A stretch of 50,046 nucleotides of DNA, taken from Solirubrobacter phytolaccae. Lineage in GTDB: Bacteria > Actinomycetota > Thermoleophilia > Solirubrobacterales > Solirubrobacteraceae. The notes beneath the pieces are model-generated. The model had not been told where the DNA came from. It searched no databases and worked only from the letters and a program-made list of their open reading frames with translations. This document shows positions 31,509 to 39,732 of the stretch, in pieces. The stretch covers positions 1 through 50,046 of the forward strand of contig NZ_JAPDDP010000055.1 in NCBI RefSeq assembly GCF_027587195.1, in the 5' to 3' direction. The position numbers and the translations under genes were made by a program. The stretch's first letter is position 1, and every line of letters begins with the position of its first letter.

Positions 31509-32356
31509 CGATCCGCCCGATGCGCGTCGAGGACGTGCTGGCCGTCCACGACCTCAACGTCCTGACCTTCGAGGCGCTCGACATCAGCATGGGCGTCGAG
31601 CCGCCGCCGCGCCCCGATCCCGCCGTCGCCCTGCCGCGCTACCGCAACCTCGCCACCACGGACCCGGACGGCGCGTGGGTGGCCGAGGAGGACGGCGAGG
31701 TCGTCGGCGTCGCGCTCGCGCTGCGGCGCGAGGACGTGTGGGGGCTCTCGCTGCTGCTCGTCCGGCCCGATCGCCAGTCGTCGGGCATCGGCGGCGCGCT
31801 GCTCGCCCGAGCGCACGCGTACGCGGAGGGCGCGCGCGGGCGCATCATCATGGCCTCGCCCGACCCGCGGGCCCTGCGCGCCTACTCGCGCCTCGGCCTG
31901 GACCTGCACCCGTACGTGGCCGCGGTCGGCACGCCGAAGCCGGCCGCGCCACCGGCCGGCGTCCGGGTCGGCGACGCGACCGACATCCCGCTCACGGAGA
32001 CGGTCGACCGCCACGTGCGCGGCGCCGCGCGCGGGCAGGACATCGCGACGCTGCTGGAGATGCGCCAGACGCTGCTGATCGTGCCCGAGCGCGGGTACGC
32101 CGTCGTCAACACCGACGGCGCGGTGCGGATCGTCGCGGCGCTCGACGACGAGGCCGCCGCGGACCTCCTGCGCGCTGCGCTTGCCCGCGCTACGGGCAGG
32201 GTGGAGCTCGAGACGCTCACCGCCAAGCAGCAGTGGGCGGTCGCGGTGGCGCTCGAGGCCGGGCTGGAGCTGCGGATCAACAGCGGCGGCGCGATGTTCA
32301 CCTCCGGCGACGTCGGCACCTTCACCCCGTACCTGCCGAGCGGCGCGTTCCTGTGA
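31505..32356 (+). CDS. GNAT family protein, tandem paralogue 2
   Basis: A 283-residue paralogue of the preceding protein with the same order: GNAT domain (VWGLSLLLVRPDRQSSGIGG), the ASPDPRALRAYSRLGLDLHPY segment, and a C-terminal domain (TVDRHVRGAARGQDIATLL ... TFTPYLPSGAFL). The pair arose by tandem duplication and is translationally coupled. The second domain may be a degenerate GNAT or a sterol-carrier-like ligand domain; not resolved by eye. Confidence 0.85.
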   Translation: MTIRPMRVEDVLAVHDLNVLTFEALDISMGVEPPPRPDPAVALPRYRNLATTDPDGAWVAEEDGEVVGVALALRREDVWGLSLLLVRPDRQSSGIGGALLARAHAYAEGARGRIIMASPDPRALRAYSRLGLDLHPYVAAVGTPKPAAPPAGVRVGDATDIPLTETVDRHVRGAARGQDIATLLEMRQTLLIVPERGYAVVNTDGAVRIVAALDDEAAADLLRAALARATGRVELETLTAKQQWAVAVALEAGLELRINSGGAMFTSGDVGTFTPYLPSGAFL

Positions 32357-32389
32357 CGCATCTTGCCTATTGGCCAGGCACTTACCGGT

Positions 32390-32395
32390 CATAAT
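32390..32395 (+). promoter_or_regulatory. -10 box deciding the SDR start
   Basis: CATAAT lies 6 nt before the ATG at 32402, so transcription should begin at or next to that codon; this argues against the longer reading from 32363. Confidence 0.45.
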
Positions 32396-32401
32396 CGACC
32401 C

Positions 32402-33262
<861 letters not shown>

Positions 33263-33266
33263 GCAC

Positions 33267-33632
33267 GAACGGCGAGCACACCCGTGGCCGCCGCGTCAAG
33301 AAATCCGTGCCCCAACGGCGTGGCGCTGCGCGGCGGTCGTCACGGATTTCTTGACCCGTCGGGGCGGGTGCGCTCATGTGCAGATGAGCCGGGTTCCCCG
33401 GACTGTGAACGCGTTCGCGTTCCCCTCGAGCGATTCGCTCGGGTTCGTTCCGCGATGCAAAACGATCACGGCCCTCTGCACGCGAGCGTCGACTTTCTCG
33501 TGCTGGAGCCGAGAAACTCGACGCTCGCGTGGTGCGTCTCCAAAACGGGCGTGCGCGGATGGTCGTATGTGGTCGGATCGAGGTGAACGCCTGAGCGTTC
33601 ACTCAGTGAGGGGAACCCTCCTCACCTGCCCA
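33267..33632. repeat. Structured intergenic repeat, copy 2 (366 bp)
   Basis: Gap-free match to 6181-6546. The first stem is 15 bp here because of a local two-base change that keeps pairing (copy 1 CT at 6254-6255, here TC at 33340-33341). Differences cluster in the first hairpin loop and in the 45 bases after the long hairpin; the 191-nt centre is identical. Like copy 1 it lies between the 3' ends of convergent genes (SDR and lytic transglycosylase). Confidence 0.85.
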
Positions 33633-33634
33633 TC

Positions 33635-33659
33635 CCACATCCGTCGCTAGTGGATGTGG
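33635..33659. terminator. Hairpin between repeat copy 2 and transglycosylase gene
   Basis: CCACATCC (33635-33642) pairs with GGATGTGG (33652-33659), 9-nt loop. It occupies the place where copy 1 has its inverted terminal hairpin. Possibly the terminator of the minus-strand gene; no T tract is seen. Confidence 0.4.
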
Positions 33660-33678
33660 TCAGCCGTTGACGTTGTCC

Positions 33679-34968
33679 CTAGCCGAGCCGGTCGAGCAGC
33701 GGCTCGAGCACGTCCGCGTCACGGCCCGCCGTGACGCGGATGGTGCGCTCCGCGCGCGACCAGGCGATCACGTTGAGCACCGTCAGGCGGTCCAGGACGA
33801 ACTGGAACGCGAGCGCCTGCGGCTCGGACGTGTAGTCGCGGGAGATGCGGAAGCTCGCGCCGTCGTCGGTGGCGCTGGTGAGCTCGAGGGCGCTGCTGCC
33901 GAGGATGGAGCGGACCTCGCCGCCGATGTACACGGCGGTCGCGGCGGCCTCGTCGCGCAGCTTCAGGTCCGGCGGCACTGTCAGGCCCGTGTTCTCGGCC
34001 GTGGCCTTGACGTCGCGCAGGTCGCCCTCGGGCAGGCCGCGCAGCATCGCCAGGCGGCCGCTCTCGTCCCGCGCGCGCTCGGCGGCGGTCCGGGCCACCG
34101 CGGCGGGGTCCTTGCGGTAGGCGCGCATGATGTCCCGCGCGGCGAGCAGCTTCCAGTAGTAGTTCGAGGAGTCGTCGCCGAACGACGCGAGCTTGTCGAA
34201 CGCCGCCCGATGGCGCCGCGGCGTGGAGTCGAAGTACAGCTCCACATAGGGCCGCGGGCCGCCCCCGAACGCCTCGAGGACGTTGTTCAGGTTGCCCATG
34301 CCCATGTGGTAGGAGACGAACGCGAGGTCCTCGCGGCCGTCGAACTCCTTCAGGGCGAGCTGCAGGTAGCGCGCCGTGCCCGCGAGCGCCTTCGCGGGAT
34401 CGAAGCGGTCGTCCACCCGCCGGCGGGCGCGGTTGAGCGCCGCCGCGCGCTTGAGGTTGCCCTCGCGCAGCGCCCGCTCGAGCCGGCGCGTGTAGCTGCC
34501 GCTCCGGTCCGGGTCGATGTCCATCCGCAGCAGGTTCTGGCCCGTCTCGGCGAGGATCTGCGTGAGGCCGGCCGCGCCCGTGATGTTGCCCGGGGCGCGC
34601 GCGTCGGGCCGCCCGGCGCTCTCCAGGAACACGAGCCCTTCGAGCAGGTCCGGGTTCACCCCCGCGGTCTTGGCCGCCGCCTCGACGTCCTTGCGGAACG
34701 TCGCCACGCGCTTGGCGGTCTCCGCCGCGCCGCCCGGTGAGCGGCTGTAGAGCACGCGGCTCGTGCCCGCGGCGGCGCGTCGCGTCAGGTCGTCCGAGCG
34801 CTCCGGCGACCACGCGAACGGGTCCGCGACGGCCTCCCCGCGCTCGGCGCCGGGCGGGGTCGGGATGACCGGGACGTTCGGGTCCTCGTCGCCGCGGGTG
34901 GAGACGAACAACAGCGCGGCGGCAGCGACGAGCACGGCAGCGACCAGCGCGAGGCGGAGGCGAAGCAC
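33679..34968 (-). CDS. Membrane-anchored lytic transglycosylase (SLT domain)
   Basis: A 429-residue protein with an N-terminal signal anchor (LALVAAVLVAAAALLFV, ~residues 6-22). The SLT (goose-lysozyme-like) domain is at ~90-240: DLLEGLVFLESAGRPDARAP holds the catalytic Glu, then GAAGLTQILAETG and AFVSYHMGMGNLNNVL with the family's YHMG-type motif. It cleaves peptidoglycan glycosidic bonds outside the cell. The C-terminal third has no recognised domain. GTG start at 34968 lies 7 nt after a TAGCCT box shared with pyrD. Confidence 0.88.
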   Translation of the reverse strand: MLRLRLALVAAVLVAAAALLFVSTRGDEDPNVPVIPTPPGAERGEAVADPFAWSPERSDDLTRRAAAGTSRVLYSRSPGGAAETAKRVATFRKDVEAAAKTAGVNPDLLEGLVFLESAGRPDARAPGNITGAAGLTQILAETGQNLLRMDIDPDRSGSYTRRLERALREGNLKRAAALNRARRRVDDRFDPAKALAGTARYLQLALKEFDGREDLAFVSYHMGMGNLNNVLEAFGGGPRPYVELYFDSTPRRHRAAFDKLASFGDDSSNYYWKLLAARDIMRAYRKDPAAVARTAAERARDESGRLAMLRGLPEGDLRDVKATAENTGLTVPPDLKLRDEAAATAVYIGGEVRSILGSSALELTSATDDGASFRISRDYTSEPQALAFQFVLDRLTVLNVIAWSRAERTIRVTAGRDADVLEPLLDRLG

Positions 34969-34974
34969 CGTGTC

Positions 34975-34981
34975 TAGGCTA
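34975..34981. promoter_or_regulatory. Bidirectional -10 box between pyrD and transglycosylase
   Basis: TAGGCTA, the same heptamer as at 1012-1018: TAGGCT is 9 nt before the TTG of pyrD (34990); TAGCCT on the other strand is 7 nt before the GTG at 34968. The start codons are only 21 bp apart. Confidence 0.45.
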
Positions 34982-34989
34982 ACCCGACC

Positions 34990-36081
34990 TTGTACGGCGC
35001 CCTCTACTCCCGCGTGCTGTCGCGCGTCGACGCTGAACGCGCGCATCTGCTCGGCACGCGCGCCCTCGCGCTGCTCGCCCGGGCACCGCGTCCGAAGTTC
35101 GATCCCGTCCTGCGCGTCGAGGCGCTCGGGCTCTCCTTCGACTCGCCGCTCGGCGTCGCCGCCGGCTTGGACAAGCACGCGACGGCCTTCGAGGGGCTCG
35201 GCAACTTCGGCTTCGGCTTCGTCGAGGTGGGGACGATCACGGCGATCGGCCAGCCCGGCAACCCCAAGCCGCGCGTGTGGCGCCTGGCGAAGGACCGCGC
35301 GCTGATGAACGCGATGGGCTTCCCGAACCCGGGCGCGCCCGCCGTGGCGCCGAAGTTGGCCGCGCGGTCCGGTCGCGGGATCGTCGCGATCAACCTCGGC
35401 AAGTCCAAGGTCGCCCCGCTGGAGGCCGCCGCGGACGACTACCGCGCCTCGGCGAAGCTGCTCGCCCCGCACGCCGACTTCGTGGTCATCAACGTCAGCT
35501 CGCCGAACACCACCGGGCTGCGGGACCTGCAGACGATCGAGCACCTGCGTGAGCTGCTGGCAGCCGTGCGCGCGGAGGCGGCGGGCAAGCCCGTGCTGGT
35601 CAAGCTCGCGCCCGACCTCTCCGACGAGCAGCTCGACCAGCTCGCGGACTTCGCCGTCGAGGCGGGCCTGGACGGCCTGGTCGCCACCAACACGACGATC
35701 TCGCGCGAGGGTCTGCACGCGCCCGCGGAGCTGCTCGCCAAGCCCGGGGGCGTCTCCGGCGCCCCGCTGAAGGCGCGCTCGCTCGCGGTCCTGCGGCGAC
35801 TGCGGGCCCGCGTCGGCGACCGGGTGCTGCTGGTGAGCGTCGGTGGCGTCGAGACCGCCGACGACGTGCTCGAGCGGGTCCGCGCGGGCGCGACGCTCGT
35901 CCAGGCCTACACCGGCTTCGTCTACGGCGGGCCGCTGTTCGCGCGTCGCATCAACGCCGAGCTCGCCCGCGCCGTGCGCGCGGCGGGCGCCACCACGATC
36001 CAGGAGTTGGTCGGCAGTGAAGTGGGAGTCGGTCCTGGCGTGGCGCATGGCGCGCCAGCACCTGACGGCGCGCGCGGCTGA
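34990..36081 (+). CDS. pyrD: Dihydroorotate dehydrogenase (quinone), class 2
   Basis: A 363-residue FMN enzyme oxidising dihydroorotate to orotate in pyrimidine synthesis, feeding electrons to quinone. Class 2 features: an N-terminal membrane-associating helix (LYSRVLSRVDAERAHLL), AAGLDKHATAFEGLGNFGF, EVGTITAIGQPGNPKPR, NVSSPNTTGLRDLQ (catalytic Ser) and ATNTTISREGL. TTG start. The last ~22 residues (from about 36017) overlap the next gene by 65 bp and lie beyond the usual C-terminus. Confidence 0.95.
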   Translation: MYGALYSRVLSRVDAERAHLLGTRALALLARAPRPKFDPVLRVEALGLSFDSPLGVAAGLDKHATAFEGLGNFGFGFVEVGTITAIGQPGNPKPRVWRLAKDRALMNAMGFPNPGAPAVAPKLAARSGRGIVAINLGKSKVAPLEAAADDYRASAKLLAPHADFVVINVSSPNTTGLRDLQTIEHLRELLAAVRAEAAGKPVLVKLAPDLSDEQLDQLADFAVEAGLDGLVATNTTISREGLHAPAELLAKPGGVSGAPLKARSLAVLRRLRARVGDRVLLVSVGGVETADDVLERVRAGATLVQAYTGFVYGGPLFARRINAELARAVRAAGATTIQELVGSEVGVGPGVAHGAPAPDGARG

Positions 36082-37015
36082 CCCGCTCGCGGTCGTCTCG
36101 GACATCTGCGGCCTGCACGCGCAGGTGCTCTCCAGCGCCCAGCTGACGCTGTCGGCGCGGGTCGAGGACGCGCCGGACGTGAGCGCGCTGCTGTGGCGGG
36201 ACCGCAGCCTCGTCAAGACGTGGGCGCAGCGCGGCACGCTCCATCTGCACCGCACGGACGAGCTGCCGCTGTGGGTGGGCGCGCAGGCGGCGATCAAGCC
36301 GCGCTACGAGCAGAAGGCGTGGCTGAAGGCGTTCAAGCTCACGCCCGAGGACGTGCAGCGGATCATCACCGGCGTCCCGGAGGCGCTGCGCGAAGGGCCG
36401 AAGGGCCGCGAGGAGCTGGCGGAGTCGGTGCACCCCGGCTTGGCGCGCGGCTATGGCGACCTGCTCAAGCCGGTCGCGTTCCGCGGCGAGCTGATCTACG
36501 CGCAGGACGGGCGCTTCGCGCTGCCCGAGCCGTTCGAGCCGCTCGCACCCGAGGAGGCCACGCGGGAGGTCGCGCGCCGCTTCCTCACGCGCTACGGCCC
36601 CGCTTCCCGCGAGGAGCTGGCGAAGTGGTTCGGCCACCCGTCGCCCGCCCAGGCCGGCAAGTGGTTCCCGGAGGACGTGGAGGAGACGGAGTTCGGCCTT
36701 GCGCTGGCCGGCGATGTCGAGGCGATCGAGGCCGCTGCGCCCGCGGGCCACGTGCGCTTGCTGCCGGCGTTCGACCAGTACGTGGTCGCGGCGCCGCGCG
36801 ACGACCGGGCGACCGTCGCCCCCGAACGGATCTACCGCCCCGGCGGCTGGTTCTCGCCCGTCCTGCTCGTGGACGGCGTGATGGCGGGCGTCTGGGCGCT
36901 GGAGGACGGCGTGGTCACGATCGAGCCGTTCGCGAAGGTCGGCAAGGCCGTCCGCGAGGCCGCCGAAGCCGAGGCCGCGCGGCTGCCAGGCGCATCCGGC
37001 GTGGTCTGGGGGTAG
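36017..37015 (+). CDS. Winged-helix HTH_42 protein, AlkZ-like DNA glycosylase candidate
   Basis: A 332-residue protein of the HTH_42 (AlkZ/YcaQ) family, some members of which are DNA glycosylases that remove bulky or crosslinked adducts. The N-terminus WESVLAWRMARQHLT and ICGLHAQVLSSAQ match the family; the catalytic QxQ motif is HAQ here, i.e. His replaces the first Gln. VRLLPAFDQYV and PGGWFSPVLLVDG are the conserved C-terminal segments. The GTG at 36017 is preferred over the ATG at 36047 because WESVLAWR is conserved. Probably cotranscribed with pyrD. Confidence 0.82.
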   Translation: MKWESVLAWRMARQHLTARAADPLAVVSDICGLHAQVLSSAQLTLSARVEDAPDVSALLWRDRSLVKTWAQRGTLHLHRTDELPLWVGAQAAIKPRYEQKAWLKAFKLTPEDVQRIITGVPEALREGPKGREELAESVHPGLARGYGDLLKPVAFRGELIYAQDGRFALPEPFEPLAPEEATREVARRFLTRYGPASREELAKWFGHPSPAQAGKWFPEDVEETEFGLALAGDVEAIEAAAPAGHVRLLPAFDQYVVAAPRDDRATVAPERIYRPGGWFSPVLLVDGVMAGVWALEDGVVTIEPFAKVGKAVREAAEAEAARLPGASGVVWG

Positions 37016-37019
37016 ATTC

Positions 37020-37637
37020 ATGGGCACGCCGTCGCTCGTCACCATCTCCGCGTCCTACGGTGCCGGCGGGAGCCGCATCGGCCCCGCCGTGGCCGAGCGC
37101 CTCGGGGTCGAGTTCCTCGACCGCGCCATCCCGTCACGCGTCGCCGAGAAGCTCGGCTGCTCGCTGGACGACGCGCTCGCGCACGACGAGTCGCTCGGCG
37201 ACGCGATCGGCCGCCTCGCCTCGTCGTTCGCGCTGCTGCCGGAGCTGGCGGGCGCGATGGTCCAGGCCGGGGTGCTCGCGGGCGAGGACTACCGGCGTGA
37301 GACCGAGAACCTCATCCGCGAGCACGCGAAGGGCGGCGCCGTGATCCTCGGCCGGGCCGGCGCGGTGATCCTGCGCGACGCGCCCGACGCGCTGCACGTC
37401 CGCCTCGACGGCCCGCAGGAGCGCCGCGTCCAGCAGGCGATGGCGCTGGAGGGCGTGACCGCCCGCGACGCCGAGCGCCTCCGCCGCGACGGCGACCGCG
37501 CACGCGAGGCCTACGTGCGCCACTTCTACGGCTGCGACGCCCGCGACCCCGCGCTCTACCACCTCACGATCGACTCGACCGCGCTCTCGCCCGAGACCGT
37601 GGTCGAGGTGATCGCGGCGGCGGCCCTTACGCGCTGA
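37020..37637 (+). CDS. Cytidylate kinase-like protein
   Basis: A 205-residue member of the cytidylate kinase-like family. The P-loop region reads ISASYGAGGSRIGPAVAERL (GAGGSRI, in place of GxxxxGKS/T), then FLDRAIPSRVAEKLG; GGAVILGRAGAVIL and HVRLDGPQERRVQQAM follow, and YVRHFYGCDARDPALYHLTIDS is a conserved C-terminal block. It is not the canonical Cmk; function is uncertain, a nucleoside phosphate kinase by fold. ATG 4 nt after the preceding stop. Confidence 0.85.
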   Translation: MGTPSLVTISASYGAGGSRIGPAVAERLGVEFLDRAIPSRVAEKLGCSLDDALAHDESLGDAIGRLASSFALLPELAGAMVQAGVLAGEDYRRETENLIREHAKGGAVILGRAGAVILRDAPDALHVRLDGPQERRVQQAMALEGVTARDAERLRRDGDRAREAYVRHFYGCDARDPALYHLTIDSTALSPETVVEVIAAAALTR

Positions 37638-38163
37638 ACAACGGCCGGATCACGGCCCGCGCGATGGTGTGGAACGCGAGGTTGAAGCCGACGAACGCCG
37701 GCGAGACGTCCTCGGTCACGTCGAGCTCGTCCACGTCGAGCGCGTGCACGGCGAACACGTACCGGTGCGACGGGTCGCCCTCCGGCGGGGCCGCGCCGCC
37801 CCACGCCTTCTCGCCGTAGTCGTTGCGCACGTGGAACGCGCCCTCCGGCAGCTCGCCACCGCTGCCGGCGCCGCTCGCGAGCTCCGTGGTGGAGGCCGGC
37901 AGGTTGACGAGCACCCAGTGCCAGAAGCCGCTGTGGGTCGGGGCGTCGGGGTCGAAGCACGTCACCGCGAAGCCCTTCGTCTCCGCCGGGAACCCGCTCC
38001 AGCGCAGGTGCGGGGAGTGGTCGGCGTCGCCGCCCGCCATCGGCGCGACGAAGCTCTTGTCCATCAGCTCGCCGTCTTGGACCTCGTCGCTCTCGAGCGT
38101 GAACGACGGCTGCGGCGGGAGCAGGTCGTAGGGATCCGGCGCCTGCGGGCGTTCCAGTGACAT
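37627..38163 (-). CDS. YbhB/YbcL family PEBP (Raf kinase inhibitor-like) protein
   Basis: A 178-residue phosphatidylethanolamine-binding-like protein. FAVTCFDPDAPTHSGFWHWVLVNLPA is the PEBP signature (DPDAP...H.W), with HVRNDYGEKAWGGAAPPEGD and HRYVFAVHALD following. Role in bacteria is not defined. ATG at 38163 has a TACTTT box 7 nt upstream (38170-38175 region), and overlaps the divergent gene's ATG on the palindrome CATG. The 3' end overlaps the kinase-like gene by 11 bp. Confidence 0.9.
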   Translation of the reverse strand: MSLERPQAPDPYDLLPPQPSFTLESDEVQDGELMDKSFVAPMAGGDADHSPHLRWSGFPAETKGFAVTCFDPDAPTHSGFWHWVLVNLPASTTELASGAGSGGELPEGAFHVRNDYGEKAWGGAAPPEGDPSHRYVFAVHALDVDELDVTEDVSPAFVGFNLAFHTIARAVIRPLFSA

Positions 38164-39187
38164 GGTCGGCAAAGTACTGCGTGTGATCCTCAGCCAGCGC
38201 CAGCTCAACCGCGCCGTCCTCGCGCGCCAGGGTCTGCTCGAGCGACGGGCGCTGGAGCTGCCGGCGGCGCTCGACGCGATGGGCGGCCTGCAGGCGCAGT
38301 ACGCGCCGTCGATGTACATCGGGCTGTGGTCGCGCGTGGAAGGGTTCGAGCGGGACGCGCTCACCCGCGCCCTGCACGACCGCAGCGTGATCCAGGCGAC
38401 GCTGATGCGGTTCACGATCCACCTCGTGTCCGCTGCCGACTACTGGCCGCTGGCGGTCGCGATCCGCGAGTCCCGCCGCGCGTCGTGGCTTCGGGTCACC
38501 AAGTCCGGCGATCTGAGCGAGGCGGCGGACGTGCTCGAGACCGCGCTGGAGGGCGGTCCGCTGCGCCGCAAGGAGATCGTCGCGCTGATCGGCGCGGAGG
38601 CGATGCGCGGTATCGGCGCGTGGGTGGACCTCGTCCGTGTGCCCCCGTTCGGCACCTGGGAGCAGCGCCGTGCCGACCTCTACGGGCTGGCCTACGACTG
38701 GCTCGAGCCGCCCGCCGTCGACCCGGACGAGGCGCTCGACCACCTGGTCACTCGCTACCTGACGGGCTTCGGCCCGGCGACCAAGGCCGAGATCGCCAAC
38801 TGGGCGGGAATGACGAACAAGGAGATCGAGCCCGCGCTCGCCCGGCTGCCGCTCGACACGCACGAGGACGAGGACGGCGGCGCGCTCTACGACCTGCCCG
38901 GCCTGCCGCTGCCCGACCCCGACACGCCCGCGCCCGTCCGCTTCCTCCCGACGTGGGACGCCGCGCTGCTCGTGCACTGCCGCCGCGCGGGCCTGCTGCC
39001 GGAGGCGTTCCGCGAGCGGATCTTCAACACCAAGATGCCGCAGTCGATCGGCACGTTCCTCGTCGACGGCGCCGTCGCGGGCACCTGGAAGCCCGACGGG
39101 ACGCTGACGCCGTTCGTCGAGCTGACGAAGGCGCAGCGGGCCGAGGTAGACCGCGAGTTCGCGGCGCTGGTCGCCTTCTCCGCCTGA
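38162..39187 (+). CDS. Winged-helix HTH_42 protein, second AlkZ/YcaQ-like candidate
   Basis: A 341-residue paralogue of the protein at 36017. LSQRQLNRAVLARQGLLERR is the standard opening of the family and MGGLQAQYAPSMYIGLWSRV keeps the full QxQ motif (QAQ). RFTIHLVSAADYW, YLTGFGPATKAEIANWAGM (winged-helix region) and VRFLPTWDAALLVH with TFLVDGAVAGTWK follow. Start uncertain: ATG 38162 shares the CATG with the divergent PEBP start; an in-frame GTG at 38183 would begin VILSQRQ. Confidence 0.85.
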   Translation: MVGKVLRVILSQRQLNRAVLARQGLLERRALELPAALDAMGGLQAQYAPSMYIGLWSRVEGFERDALTRALHDRSVIQATLMRFTIHLVSAADYWPLAVAIRESRRASWLRVTKSGDLSEAADVLETALEGGPLRRKEIVALIGAEAMRGIGAWVDLVRVPPFGTWEQRRADLYGLAYDWLEPPAVDPDEALDHLVTRYLTGFGPATKAEIANWAGMTNKEIEPALARLPLDTHEDEDGGALYDLPGLPLPDPDTPAPVRFLPTWDAALLVHCRRAGLLPEAFRERIFNTKMPQSIGTFLVDGAVAGTWKPDGTLTPFVELTKAQRAEVDREFAALVAFSA

Positions 39188-39192
39188 CCGAG

Positions 39193-39198
39193 TACGTT
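39193..39198 (+). promoter_or_regulatory. -10 box of the cNMP-binding gene
   Basis: TACGTT, 8 nt before the ATG at 39207, within the short gap after the HTH_42 gene. Confidence 0.4.
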
Positions 39199-39206
39199 TC
39201 CGCCCG

Positions 39207-39680
39207 ATGCACGAGGGACCGTTCACCGTCTTCGTCGAGGAAGCGCACGAGGACTCCGCCGACCTGCTGTTCCTGCCGGACGCCACCGCGGCCGACTGGG
39301 CGACGGTGTTCTCCTACGCGGAGGTGCGCCAGGTCGACGCGGGGCTCGCGCTCGTCCAGGCCGGCGAGCACGACCGCGCGCTGTACCTGCTGACCGACGG
39401 CACGGTCGGCGTCCGCCTGCCGCGTGACGAGGGCGCGTTCAAGCAGATCGACGCCCCGTCGGTGCTCGGCGAGCTGGCGTTCTTCGACGGCTACCCGCGC
39501 AGCGCGACGCTCGAGGCCGTGACGGACGTCGAGGTCGTGCGGATCGACCTCGCGGCGTTCGATCGCCTGCACGAGCACGAGCCGGCGATCGCGAACCTGA
39601 TGCTGCGCGACCTGGCGCGGATTCTCGCGCTGCGGCTGCGGCTCGCCAGCGCCGTGATCGCCGACTTGCGCGGCAGCTGA
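39207..39680 (+). CDS. Cyclic-nucleotide-binding domain protein
   Basis: A 157-residue protein made of one cNMP-binding domain: YAEVRQVDAGLALVQAGEHDRALYLLTDGTVGV, then the phosphate-binding cassette SVLGELAFFDGYPRSATLEAV (GE...R-S/T-A). No helix-turn-helix follows, so it is not a CRP-type regulator; it may be a stand-alone sensor or inhibitor. The palindrome of the next gene overlaps its stop codon. Confidence 0.9.
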   Translation: MHEGPFTVFVEEAHEDSADLLFLPDATAADWATVFSYAEVRQVDAGLALVQAGEHDRALYLLTDGTVGVRLPRDEGAFKQIDAPSVLGELAFFDGYPRSATLEAVTDVEVVRIDLAAFDRLHEHEPAIANLMLRDLARILALRLRLASAVIADLRGS

Positions 39681-39691
39681 CGCGCTGTCAG
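39676..39691. promoter_or_regulatory. GCTGAC-N4-TGTCAG motif upstream of S15 peptidase
   Basis: GCTGACGCGCTGTCAG shares both half-sites and spacing with the palindrome at 24482-24497 before the subtilase. It overlaps the stop codon of the preceding gene and ends 41 nt before the peptidase ATG. Confidence 0.45.
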
Positions 39692-39693
39692 AT

Positions 39694-39724
39694 TCCTCCA
39701 CGGGTCAGTCCGGCTCAAGGAGGA
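39694..39724 (+). promoter_or_regulatory. Possible Shine-Dalgarno-masking pair and strong RBS
   Basis: AAGGAGGAGGAG (39717-39728) is the strongest ribosome-binding site in the window. Upstream TCCTCC (39694-39699) could pair with GGAGGA (39719-39724). The GCTCAAGG-GAGG arrangement is like that in the subtilase leader. Confidence 0.4.
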
Positions 39725-39732
39725 GGAGAGAG

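Noticed and set aside
34763-36297. Long minus-strand frame upstream of the lytic transglycosylase
   Set aside because: It is antisense to pyrD; the signal anchor begins at the GTG at 34968.
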